NCBI RefSeq assembly: GCF_032854445.1
Contig: NC_088295.1
Span: 14,185,385-14,249,384 of the forward strand
Length of the DNA stretch: 64,000 nucleotides
Direction of reading: 5' to 3'
Source: Liolophura sinensis
Taxonomy: Eukaryota > Mollusca > Polyplacophora > Chitonida > Chitonidae
Shown here: positions 1-11,604 of the stretch, in pieces
Layout of the letters: each line of letters starts with the position of its first letter
Numbering within the stretch: position 1 is the first letter of the stretch
Notes under the pieces: model-generated
Told to the model about the DNA's origin: nothing
The model's input: only the letters and a program-made list of their open reading frames with translations
The model's database searches: none
Made by a program: the position numbers and the translations under genes

Positions 1-3000
1 CGACTTCGGACACCTGTATTACAGTCTGTACTAGATGACCTGGCATAGTTTACTGGACCAGAACCTTGTCTTCCACTTCTCTCCTCTCTGATGTTTCTAA
101 TCGGATTAGAATCACTGAAAACATCTCCATCTCCCTGCACCTTTTCCTGCTCATTGTGTTTAACAATGTCTTCATTGTCCCGTTTCCCTCCTGACAAGTC
201 CTTGTTGATGTCTGTCTTCTCTAAGTATTGAGACTTTTCTGGGTCTCTGTCGTTTTTTTCTTCCCTGTCCAAAGCCACTTCAGCATCTGGAAAACCAAAT
301 CACACAGTCAGTATCAAGAAAAAAATTTCTTAAAATCTGAAACCTACAGTTATAAATATTGGAATAGGAATTAAAAACACATTATGTGATAATTTAGCAC
401 TATAAAGCTTAGAATCAGCCTTCATAAGAATTGTGCCCATTTGATGCATGTACACGTATTGTACTTACATATCTGGAAAAAAAATGTACTGATGGTTAAT
501 ACCAAAGTCATGGTGACAGCAAATGAGGAAACTAAAGCAATGTTTTTATATGATGAAAGGATGATAAATTCATTATGAACTCAATCAAGATATGATTCAT
601 GCACACCAATTTGCTTCCTTTGCATACACATACCACTTTCATTCCTAAGTCCACGAGCAAAGCGTTTTAAACGGTCCTCTGAGTTTTCCAAGATTTTCCG
701 GCGCCGTGCCTCTGCTCTCCTCTCCACTTCTGCCTGATCTCTTATCTCATCCACTACCTCATCTACATGAGCAACAATTTTGAGTATTTAAGTAAATGAA
801 ATGATCAAACAAGAACAGAATGACACTACATGAAAATAATGTTGCTAAAACTAGTATTTTTTTTCTCAATGAGAATGGTGCTACTAATTTTAACCTTAAA
901 CAATATCAAGTCTTTGATTCACAAAGTTGGGCACAAAGCAAAAAATGTCAGTAAAACTTTTCATCAAATAGACAACAGCTCCTCATTTATATGTCCTGAC
1001 AAATGATCGTTCCCATGCAATAGCATGCATAAACTTTGCCACGTATGAATTAAGAATTAATTTATTTGATTCAAAATTGACCAGAGTGCTATACTCAAGA
1101 ACATATCACTTATATGATGGCAACCAACATTATGGAGGAAGGAAATCAGCAGCGCCTGAGAGGAAACCCACATCTATCTGCTGACAGGTGCTGTCACAGA
1201 TTCCCACGTACAGCCCAAGTTGAAGACAGCATGATCTTAACTTGAACTCACAGCGACTGCACTGATGAAAGGCTGATGAGTCACTGAGCGCCAGGACACC
1301 AACCACCAGCCCCATCCATGTATGGCAATAAATCATGCGTAATCATTTCTGAATAAGCAACCACCTTTTGTGACATTTAGTGTTCAGTGCCTGAAATCTG
1401 AACAATTAGTAGAGAAACACTGGCTGATGCAGAAAATTCAGAATGCAGCATCCAAATAAGACAAGCTCAATCAACTTATCCAGAGCAGAGTGTCAGCAAC
1501 ATCTACACTCTCCTATAGTAAGAGCACAGGCCCAATTTTTTTGGACAGAACCAATGCTCTCTGACTATACAGCAAAGCAAAGAAGAATGGAAAGAAAATA
1601 TTACAATCCACTGTTCAGTGTCACTCCTCATTGCACAGCAGGAATTAACTATCCTACACAAATTGAATGACACACAGGTCTACACACAAATCAACTGTCA
1701 GCATCACAGTTATCCTGACATGTATCTAAGGACAACAACTGACCCTGGTATTACCAGTTATGAACTACCTTTCTCACAGCTTCATTATTATTTAATAGAG
1801 TTGAACAATGTTGGGGAAAAGAAACACAGTGAATTCACATAGAAGTTGAAGATGACAGTTAATATCAATAACAATGCACCTGGAATATCATTTCTGCTAC
1901 CTCACATTTGGTATATCCTTGGGAATCAAAAAATAATGAACCAAATGGCATGAAGTATTCACCACAAATTCTCTAGATCAGGAGCAAGTGGACTTTAAAG
2001 TCAAAAATTGTAAGGCAAACTCTTTCATACCAGAATATGGCAGGCCAGGCTGAACTAAAATTTAAAAGGGTGCTGATTGGCCTACTTGGCTTGACCCATC
2101 TTGACATGGTCCAGGTTGAAACAATCAAAAGATTTAGGTGGCTTGCCTAACGTGGTTACAAGTATGTCATTTTGTCTGCAGATAGGTGTGGCAAGAAACT
2201 AAAACAATGCATACTGCATGTCTCATCCAGGAAGTTCTTGATGAACAGAAATTTATTTTACATATTTATTTCATTGGAGGTTTATGTCGTAATGAAGAAT
2301 ATTTCACTTATAAGACTGCGATCAGCATTATGGTGGGAGGAAACCATGCTGGGGAAACCCACAAGTTGCTGGCAAGCCTTCCCACGTAAGACCAAAGGAA
2401 ATCTGCAGAAATTTATCTTTTTTTAATGTACTGGTACTTTTTTTTTTAATCTACTTTCAATTTGCATTTGTTTGTTTCGTTTTCCCACTTTTTACTTTTC
2501 ATTAAAACAAACAGTTCAGTTTTATGCTCCTGTCAGCAACTCAGCACCCATGTTGCTTTCAGTTTAGTCTGCCTGGCCCACCCAATTCTCCAATGGAAGC
2601 TTTGGCATACAATTTTGACTTTGACGCCAAATTATTACCGATATAGAGGGACATAGAGATGTTACAGTGAATAATTGGCGCCATTTAACTCGTGTGTTGT
2701 TCTTTCCTCTCCAAGACCTAAAGATTGTACATCAGGCAGAAGAGATTATGTTCTGGGCTAATGTCAGACATATCTTTGTTGACATTTAGCTGCCGTATAA
2801 AACTTTCAACTTTACTAAGAGCCTCCGAGAGCTATAAATAACACAATGATAAAATCCTTTGATGAATAACTAGTACATTAACCTAACAGAGTTAGAGTAG
2901 ACTTTACTTTAGTAGCTACATGTATCAGAAGGCCTACAGCAGAGTGCATACATTCCCTATATTATTATGAAAAATAATTAAGTGAAGAAAATGACAATGT

Positions 3001-3307
3001 AATGACTGAGTCTTTCAGGTCCGATTTCAGTGTCAACGGTTATCAATGTCTATAAGACGTTAGAAACAATTGCCAAATGTCGTTCTGGTTATCACTATTA
3101 TGAGCTGGTCACACATGTACATGCAGATCAATGCTGAGCCAGTCACTACCTGCACATGAAAAGGAGTGAATGTCGTCTTTATTCACACTATTGCACAAAC
3201 CACTGACCTCTGACACTGTCATTTTCAAGACGACCAGTCAAACGCTTCAGACGATCTTCAGAATTCTCCAAGATTTTCCTTCTACGTGCTTCAGCTCGTG
3301 TTGCCAT
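1..3307 (-). CDS. CAMLG: CAMLG/CAML (GET2-like) tail-anchored protein insertion receptor, 5' part, partial
   Basis: Three coding exons are seen: exon 1 at 3307-3208 (ATG at 3307-3305), exon 2 at 762-634, and exon 3 from 286 to the window edge. All junctions are phase 1 with GT/AG ends, and an in-frame TAA lies 36 nt before the ATG. Exon 1 begins MATRAEARRRKILENSEDR, matching the basic N-terminal motif of vertebrate CAMLG (RAELRRRKLLMNSEQR-type). In that family the motif recruits the TRC40/GET3 ATPase to the ER membrane complex CAML-WRB, which inserts tail-anchored proteins. Exon 3 is acidic and polar, like the cytosolic linker of CAML; the transmembrane segments would lie beyond the left edge. 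Oddly, exon 2 (129 bp, symmetric) carries the same 19-residue basic motif again, so the protein would have two copies. The gene is head-to-head with the carrier gene at 4123. The identification rests on the N-terminal motif only, because the membrane part is outside the window. Confidence 0.8.
634..762 (-). CDS. Duplicated CAMLG exon (second GET3-binding-type motif)
   Basis: This 129-bp exon (43 codons, phase 1 at both ends) has an AG acceptor at 764-763 and a GT donor at 633-632. It encodes a short acidic lead (EVVDEIRDQAEVER) followed by RAEARRRKILENSEDRLKR, the same 19 residues as exon 1. Its length and phases mean that including or skipping it would keep the reading frame, so it could be constitutive or a cassette. 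It has no in-frame ATG of its own, so it cannot simply replace exon 1. Conservation of the protein with only silent nucleotide changes says that it is a real, selected exon. Confidence 0.8.
1058..1330 (-). mobile_element. tRNA-derived SINE, minus orientation, degraded
   Basis: This segment in CAMLG intron 1 holds the same order of blocks as the better-preserved copy at 62281-62551: 'actcaagaa..atatcact', a gatggcaaccaacattatgg block, a 'ttcccacgta' block and 'cttgaactcacagcgactgca', followed by the tRNA-like head. It carries several substitutions and indels and is an old copy. Confidence 0.65.
2285..2402 (-). mobile_element. SINE fragment, minus orientation
   Basis: The blocks 'gaatatttcacttata', 'cagcattatggtgggagg', 'ggaaaccca' and 'gctggcaagccttcccac' match the body of the SINE family, but the tRNA-like head is missing. 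It lies in CAMLG intron 1. Confidence 0.6.
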
Positions 3308-4122
3308 TTTAGATCTTTCTGCTAAATTACTGACTGTTTCGTATTAAAATATATTTTATTATGGGCAAAAAGACACCTAGAGAAAAATATTTCATCGCAG
3401 TTTTGGCATACTAGATTTATTTGTGTTAAAAGGTGCAACTTGCTTTTCCCTGGCGATGATCAACATAAAAGTGTCAGTCCGAACTTGCGGCTGTTATTAA
3501 CGAAAAATAGCTTTGTGTGGTCAAAAGTTGTGGAAGCTCAAGTCAAGGGCAAGTCGAGAATCAACAGTAATCACCTGTGACGATGAATGATTGGGTTTCA
3601 GGGGCTAAACCAATAGCCTTGAACCCTCTTCAAAGACCAAGATATATCTCTTACTTGACAGTCGATAGAAAACGTCCAATTCCTTGGTCCTGATCTGGAA
3701 TGATGCGCACGATTCCCTGATATGTTGTTGTTGTTATGAGTCACTCGGCTGATCTGTTGATCACAACATTGGAAAAGTTTAGCAGTTTGTATGGCTGGAC
3801 ATCATATATAGTTTGATTCATTAATTGATTATGTGAAAATGCTTTTGTTTTTGTTTTTTGACAACGCCAGAAAAGTTTAAACCAAAATTTATGACCTCGG
3901 GGACGTGTGTGCGAACAGGTGACATTTAAAACCATGCGGTGAACAGTAGTCAGATAAATTTTATGACAATTGCAGTGCAAGAAACTAATGCCATTCCAAA
4001 ACCTTATCAAGGATTTGCATATACCTGCAGAAGTTTCAGACATCAAGTGAAAGAATGCAAGTGAGGAGCATGTGGCTTTCCCTTGCTGGCATATTATTCC
4101 AGTTTTAAAGTGTAGCTGAACC
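3308..4122. promoter_or_regulatory. Shared divergent 5' region of CAMLG and SLC25A16
   Basis: The two start codons are 815 bp apart and point away from each other, so this stretch must hold the 5' untranslated regions and promoters of both genes, unless unseen upstream exons exist. An in-frame TAA is found 36 nt before the CAMLG ATG and an in-frame TGA 6 nt before the carrier ATG. No TATA box is obvious at a convincing distance. The bidirectional arrangement is seen; co-regulation is inference. Confidence 0.5.
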
Positions 4123-7100
4123 ATGAAGCGAGAAGTCGAACCCAGTGGCTCCAAACAGTCACCAGAAGCTCTGCTTAAACTCTTCATCTCCGGAGGTAAC
4201 AGTTGAACAAATTGTTTTAACTCACCAAAATTGTATATGAATAATGTTTCAGATATATGGATCTGATTTCATACAAATATGTTGCAAGGTTGGGCTCTTG
4301 TAAAGACTAGGTTGTTGTGTTTACATGTAGCTTTCTGTGTTACTAATGTCAATTCATTCATGGTTTCCAGAAAGAGGATGGCCAAAAATGAAGGAGACCC
4401 TTTTCAGATGTATCCCAGCATGTGACACACACACATGCGCATTCATCCCTTACCATGTGAACACATCTAAGTACCACACGCTGTCACAATTACTCAAATA
4501 ATCAAGTGGTATAAGTATCCATCTATGGACCCAACACTCTGTCTGATGGAAGTTTGAATCCAGAGCTTTTCACAAAAGATAACATTGAAGTATGTATGAG
4601 CTGCAACCAGGTGAGCGCAGAACACTCATGGATGACAGTATCATGGGAGAGAGAATAGTGAGAACATCATACATGTACTTACGCTGTTTTTTATTGTAAA
4701 TCAAACATCTCCCCACTCATTTTTAACCAGTGAAAAATCAGCAAAGATGTGATCATTGGGAAAAAAAATGATGCGGAAAACAACCCGTATATTCAACAAC
4801 CTAGTCTGCTAGTCCCCAATGCTATTCTGTCCATGAATTTTGTTATATCAAAATGTGAACATTTAGTATGAACAAACATGTCAATTGCAGTGGTGTTCAG
4901 TAAAGTATGTTCTGACTATAAATCATTATGGGATACGTATTGGTGTTTTAGGTGTTGCTGGATGTTGCGCAAAGACAACTGTTGCTCCTCTTGATCGAGT
5001 CAAGCTTTTACTTCAGGCCCACAATCAGCATTATAAGCATTTAGGTAACGCTTTGACTGTTGATGTGTAATATGGTAACATGACAAAGGAAATCTGAATA
5101 TTATGCTCGAAATCCTTGTGTGCTATGAATTGGCATCTGGTTTCCTTGTAGTGACCTCATATCTTACCAGTGGGCCATGCCTCCTGTACACTGAATTTTG
5201 TGAGCAGTACTCCAGTTAAATGCCCTCAAAAGATTTTCTACATGAAAAAAGAAGAAGTAAATTTCACTTATATACCAGTACATTTCAGATGTATCATTTT
5301 TATGAGCCCCTGACATTAGGCAGAGTGTATTATGTTATAGTGATTTTGTCCGTTTGTCTGTCTGTTCGTCCATATTCATGTCCTGGCTATATCTCAAACT
5401 GGTTTCTATGGAGAGTATTACTTTTTAGTGGATACATAGATACACAGATGAAAGTGTGTCACAACTCACATTTGTTCATTTCTGCGGTTGTCATGGTAAC
5501 CCCATAGCCATTTTCCTTATACATGTAAAATGTATACTATATAAATAGATGATTTCATGTCCGGGCTATGTCTCCTGTTGTTTTCCATGGAGAATTTTGC
5601 TTTTTGATGGATACATAGATACACAGATGACAATGTTTAGCAACTTTGCACTTGTTCATTTCTGCGGTTGTCATGGTAACCACATTGCCATTTTCGTTAT
5701 AAATACTATCTAAATAGATTGTATGATCTCGTGCTTATGCTGGTCAACTGACCATCACATAAGTTCTTGATTTGAAAATAGATGAAAGATGCAAATGTGA
5801 AAGTTTAATTCATAGAAAAAAATTCTAGCTAATGTCTCTTTTTTGGCAGTCATGTTGTAGCAGTTTTCATTCTTCTGAAACTACAGTTAAAATTGATTTT
5901 CCTTTTTGAAAGTGAGCTGCATTGGTTTGACTGTCCATGCAAATTAGAGCATCAGCAGTAACAGTGTATGGATGAGACTGTAAACACTATTTCATTATGT
6001 GTAATGATCAAAACCATTGGACACAAAGGCATTTGTAACTACACATGTAGTTTTTTTGTTCTGCAAGACTCATGAAAACTACTGTATGGTATGATTTTCA
6101 GGTGTTCTGGCCACTCACAGGCACGTGGTGAAGAAAGAGGGCTTTCTGGGGTTGTACAAAGGCAATGGGGTTCAAATGATTCGGATATTTCCCTATGCTG
6201 CCATTCAGTATTTATCTTTTGAACAGTATAAAAGGGTAAGTACGGATCAAATATGAAATTTCACATTTGCACACTTTTCTTTCTATTGTAGATTTTGATG
6301 AGTTACCTTATCCATAACACTGCTTTATTTCTTAGTTACATAGTGTGACAAAGCAGTAGTCAGATAGATTATGTAATACCTTAATGAGTACACTTATGGG
6401 TGTTAAATGGATTTAAACATATTGGGCATATTTTTTTAGGTGCTTGCTGCTTTTTATTGTTTTCAGGTTTTCAAATCCATTTTTCCCGATCACAACCACT
6501 TAAATAAGCTGGCTTCCGGATCTATAGCAGGTAAACTACATTTCTAATACATACAGATTGTCTACTTGTATAGTATGTGCTTTTACAAAAATGTCAGTGT
6601 TTCATCCTTTGTATTCAGTCATGATTCATTTTGTCAGTTTTAGTGTAAAATTTTGATCATTTGTTGTCTTTTAGGACTGACAGCTGTTTTGTTTACCTAT
6701 CCTCTGGATGTTATACGAACGAGGTTGGCCTTCCAGGTCAAAGGTGAACATGTGTACATAGGAATGTTGGATGCAGCTCGTACAATGGTCTCTATGGAGG
6801 GGGGAACACGGGCCTTGTACAGGGGCATGACCCCTACAATCATTGGAATGGCCCCCTATGCTGGTAGGCTTCTGTTTTTGTTTGCTACATAATGCTAACT
6901 GCTGTGGATTAAGTTAAATATTCTTGAGTACCACATAAAGTAATAATCAAGTAAATAAGTAATTTTAAACTGCAGTAAATGACCCAAACTTTCGCAAGTG
7001 AGTTACTATCATTTACTTTCCCATGATCTGAGTTGGGGGCAAGGTGGCAGAAGAAAGTGATTAGCACGCCGCCCATTTCATAACCCTGCATGGCACTTGT

Positions 7101-10100
7101 CAGCTCTAATTGCTAATCATCTCCACATGGGGTCAAGTCACTGACTGAGGTGTGCAGATCTCCGTACTAGTAGGCCTAAATGTACATCTCTAAATATACC
7201 CGTGAATGAAATCGAAGAAAGTATCAAGACAGGCGATGTCTATTACAAACCTTTAAACTCCCAACACTGGATCAAAGTATGACCATGCCAAACAAGGAAT
7301 GTACACGCAAAATGTACACTGCAGACAAACCAGTTATTCAGGTAACTAGGCCTACGTGGAAGTCACCTCACATCGTTATCTGGTGAACAGTTGTCTCTGA
7401 GAGCCCCCATTATGCAACAAATATATGTACAAATGTATTCCGGCTAAAAACGAATTTCGCCAAGAAATGTCTATCATCAGTTTCAGTCCATCAGTCCATG
7501 TTTGTCAGTCTATGTGCACATTTTGTTTCTTTACAGTTGAAAGTGTCCTCCTATTACCAAAGAGTTCCTTTTCCTGGGTTTTTATATCAGGAACATACTC
7601 CACACAAGGTTTCCGAAAATTACCAAGATTTACTTTTACCCCTTTTCGGTAGCACTGTGTAGGAGTCTGGCATGTCAGGAGACAGGATTTGTTTGAGTTG
7701 CTATCATATTAGGAGTTTGCACAACACCGCCACTAGCTTTATAGCAAAGTAAAATGCTTTATATTAAAACAAAATGTATGTTTTATTATTTCCTGGGTAC
7801 AGTTTTGCCCAGACGTGATTTATGTGCGGCCAGTGACAGATAAGATTATTGTTTTGCCTTTCACCAGCGAAAATCATGTGATCGATGGGTAGACATGTGG
7901 AAATTTTGTGTATAAAATCATTCTGTGTGACTAAAATTTCATCCGAGGGCACTTGATTAAATATTAAGTAAATTAAGTATTCGTTTTTATGAAGTATGAG
8001 CGGAAGTTGACAGTCTTTCAAATTACGAAAGAATGGACAAGAAACGTTCGGCTGCAGCGGTGCAAACGCGCATGTGTAGGTGTCGTTTTAATTGCAGTTT
8101 GACATTCTCATCTTGTCTGCTGGTAGATCTAGTTTGGATGTATTGTTCGTGGTGGGGTCAATTCTGCTACAGATTTGCACATGGAGAGCCCTGCTGTTGG
8201 AAAACGGATATTTGACGTGACACTCCATGTGTGTAAAGATGTTTCCACAGAATTTTCCCTCAAATCCCCATTCATCACAAAATGACGATAATGAAACAAT
8301 CAACCTGTAGCGAAGTGCGTGTACTAAAACTGAGGAAAACATAGCCTATTGGTGCAAGTAGCATAGACTAACTGTTCAGTGAAGCGTGAGCTTGTTAATT
8401 ACACTCTTGAACTGTCAGTATAATCCCCTGACCGCCCCTGATTCTCTCTCGTGGTGCTCGGTGAGTAACAACCACAATCAATGCAACCACTTTCCAAATT
8501 CCTGGGCGAAATTTACTGTATTCTTGGTAGATTTTTGTGTACTTCACTGGGCAGTCAGTCTATGCTCCTGCCACCAACGTGTTTTCCGCTATTTTAACCA
8601 TGATGAATTTAGTACATAAAGGTTTGCATAAGGTTTACTTAACAAAAATGTGCACCTTGATTGTTTTATGATCACCATTTTATGATGAAAGGGAATTGGG
8701 GAGAAAACTCCCTGGAGATTGATCAGCATGAACATGGCCACCCAGTACCTTTGCACATGTGGAGTGGCATGTCAAATATCCGCAAATCCTTGTTTGTCAG
8801 TTACCAGCTGATGATCACTCAAACTGCGTTTAAAGCAACAACCTACAATTACAGGGCTCAAAATCTCCACGTGTCTATTATACTTGTTGATTTTTGCTGA
8901 CAAAAGGCAAAAAAATAATCTTACGTCTCCCCAGCAACACCTGACCATATTTGCATATTGGTCATTATAAAACATGCACTTAATTTTGATATATAGCCAG
9001 TCAGTGTTGTGCGAACTTCTAATATACCAACAACACGGACAAATCCTCTCTAACTCCCAATACATGCCAGACTCGCACACAATGCTACCAAAAAGGGGTC
9101 ATCAGAATTAAGGGTGATAGTTTTGGAAAAGTGTGTTTTCTGTGTTTAAATGGGGGGCTCCCGATTTCAAAACAAGAGTAACTCTTCTGCAATAGGAGGA
9201 CAGTTTCGATCGCAACGAAACAAAATGTGCATTTAGACTGACATACTAAAAAATAGCAATTACTTTTACAGGGGAAGCTGATGACAGATATTTCTCAGTT
9301 AAATTTGTTTTTTGGTGTGGTCATGCTTTGAGACAGTGTTTGGGATTTAAAGGTTTGTAATAGACTTTGCCTGTCTTGATACTTTCTTCGATTTCATTCA
9401 TGGGTATATTTAGAGATGTACATGTAGGCATACTAGTCGGGAGACCTGTACACCTCACTGTCAGGGACTTGACATTAGCTCGAGGATTAACAGCCACAGC
9501 TGTCAAGTGCTGTGCAGGGTAATGAAATAGTTTGGGGGGTAATTACTCACTTCTGTCATCATGTAAGAGTAAACGACAATAACTGATGTGTGAAACTTTA
9601 GATCATTTACCATACTTGTAAGTTTCTTATTGCTAAGTAAGTATCTCATTAATGTGTGTTGAATTCAAACTATTGAGTGGTATTTTATGGGTTAACTGGC
9701 TTAATTGACTTCACAGGGCTCGCTTTTAAATGTAAATATGAACCCAATTCTCCAGAGTTCAGATAAAAAATTTAAAAATCAGTATTTGCCTTAAGAAAGA
9801 AGATTTACCTTTACGCATGTTTGCTAGGTGTTTATTAAGGCATATTCTGAAGCCATTATTCTGTGTTTGCTGAAGGATACATTTTGTGAAGCAATGAAAC
9901 TGGCCATTCCAAGCAATGTAGTTTTGTCTCAAAGATCAGATTATAAATGTGCATGAATTGCGCTGAAAGTAGTAGTGCAAAAAGGTTGAGGAATTAGGGT
10001 ACAGGAATCCATCTGGATTCAGACAAACTTTGATGGAAAATTCCTTATTAAAGGAATTGAAGTTATCCATATCTTAATGAACTCTTTGAAAAAAAAAAAT

Positions 10101-11604
10101 TTTTTTTTCAGGTCTTTCATTCTATGGCTTTGAAACATTGAAGAATCTGTGTTTAGAATATTTCCCCAGTGTGTTTGGAAAGCCATGTCCACAGAACACT
10201 GGAGGCTTGGTACTCATCATACCAGCTAAACTCTTATGTGGAGGTATTGCTGGAGCCTTTGCACAGACTATATCGTAAGTTTGAGTTTATATTATTGTTT
10301 CAGGTCTTTTATGAATTTTTTCATTTAATGCTATGAAATATAAATTGAGGTATTTCATTGGAGGTCCTGTCTTTTGTATTCTTTTTTTAACAAAGCTAAG
10401 TATGCCACCATTTAATTTACTTCAGCTGAACGGTTGGATCTTATTTCTAGAGTTTGAAAAAAATTTTACTGTTAAATGACACTAATCAGATGCAAATGGG
10501 TGAGTTAATGTAGTTGTGTTCAAAGTCATATTCATGTTTAAAAACATATATTCTGATCTTGATATTGTAACTGGTCGGTAGCATTTCTTTCCACTTAATT
10601 TCCAATTGCTCAAACCAATAGTCTTCATCCAAAGTTGAAATAGAGAAACACCAACAGTTTGATGAATTGATATGTGTTGTTTTTTTGTACAGCTACCCTA
10701 TAGATGTGGTAAGGAGACGTCAGCAACTCTACAAGATGTTACCAGAATCTCACAAGTATGATGGGTATGTGTCTAGAGTGTTATTGTTGTTGTAGTTGTG
10801 TGTATTTCTTAACTACTTCTCAACCCCTCATCCCCTGCTGAAGAAGAGAAAGAAAAAAAAAATGATGTAATGAGTATACCAGACTTCTTCACAGTTCAGT
10901 GTAAGCTCAATGACTTATGGTCCTCTGACCAGTGCGGTCCTCTGAGTTCAAGTCCAGCTCGCGCTGTATCCTCACCAGTCTGCAAGCAAACCTGTGGGTT
11001 TCCCGTGGGCTTTACCTAGTTTCCCTCTCATCCTCCCCCATAATGCTGGCCGCTGTCATACAAATGAAATATTCAGGATTACGGCATTAAACTCCAATGA
11101 AATTAATAAATAAATCTAGTAAATCAAATCTACATTTCAGAAATCTTGAAAATTCCAGCTGGTTTGGGCAAGTTAATGTGGGTCTAATGGGGCTAAATGA
11201 TGTGATTCAAAGGTAGTTACAAGGTTGAATATTCATCTTAAGCTATTATCGTAAAATCATCTCCCCCACCTTGTCTTGCATGAAACCTGCCTGAAGTGAT
11301 GGTTCAGGATATTGTGAAAGTTACTCTAGTAAAACTTGAAATGTTGCAATTTTTGAATACATTCATGTTCATTGCCTTCATCTTTTAGCCAGTAATGACT
11401 GTATATGTATTTGTGTTGTCTCTTTGTTTTAGGGGGATGTGGAGAACATTGTATGTTATATACAGAGATGACGGCATCAGTAAAGGTCTTTTTAGGGGGC
11501 TGACGATCAACTATGTCCGTGTAATTCCAATGGTTTCTGTATCCTTCTGTGTATATGAAACGATGAAGCAGCTGTTAGGCCTGGACACTGGAGTTGACAG
11601 ATGA
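4123..11604 (+). CDS. SLC25A16: SLC25A16-type mitochondrial carrier (Graves disease carrier homologue)
   Basis: Eight exons: 4123-4195, 4952-5044, 6102-6235, 6467-6530, 6675-6863, 10112-10274, 10693-10764, 11433-11604. They sum to 960 nt (319 aa plus TGA) with all phases agreeing. The ATG is preceded in frame by TGA at 4117-4119. The three mitochondrial-carrier signatures are present: PLDRVK near residue 37, PLDVIR near 131 and PIDVVR near 241. AGCCAKTTVAPLDRVKLLLQ, RLAFQVKGEH and TPTIIGMAPYAG are close to vertebrate SLC25A16, as is the length (about 330 aa there). The family sits in the inner mitochondrial membrane; this member has been linked to coenzyme A transport, but the substrate is not settled. 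There are six predicted membrane helices, two per repeat. Intron 5 (6864-10111) is unusually long and contains a large palindrome. SLC25A42 is the closest alternative, but the residues listed favour A16. Confidence 0.92.
5368..5718. repeat. Two-copy tandem duplication in carrier intron 2
   Basis: Two copies of about 175-180 bp lie side by side (roughly 5368-5545 and 5546-5718). Shared landmarks are 'catgtcc-ggctat-tctc', 'ggatacatagatacacagat', 'cttgttcatttctgcggttg' and 'tcatggtaacc'. They differ by many substitutions, so the duplication is old or derives from a dispersed repeat family. Confidence 0.6.
6940..9650. repeat. Large imperfect palindrome (inverted repeat) in carrier intron 5
   Basis: The left arm (about 6940-8390) reads as the diverged reverse complement of the right arm (about 8530-9650), with a short central loop near 8390-8530. 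Matching pairs occur along the whole length: 'gaatgaaatcgaagaaagta' at about 7204 with its complement near 9390; 'tgcacattttgtttc' at about 7515 with its complement near 9220; 'gagtctggcatgt' near 7660 with its complement near 9070; 'ggatatttgac' near 8206 with its complement near 8775; 'agcatagact' near 8361 with its complement near 8555. The arms differ in length by indels. It could be a foldback-type element or a local inverted duplication; no transposase is visible. The exact outer ends are uncertain. Confidence 0.75.
10925..11116 (+). mobile_element. SINE, plus orientation, 5'-truncated, in carrier intron 7
   Basis: It starts near the tRNA B-box-like 'gagttcaagtccagctcg', continues through 'taatgctggccgctgtcata' and 'aaatgaaatattc', and ends in a 'taataaataaat' tail. 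It is the same family as the copies at 18560 and 31454. Confidence 0.7.

Noticed and set aside
8772-9080. 102-codon minus-strand frame in the carrier intron
   Set aside because: It lies in the right arm of the palindrome; the left arm does not keep a matching frame, so coding is not conserved between the arms.
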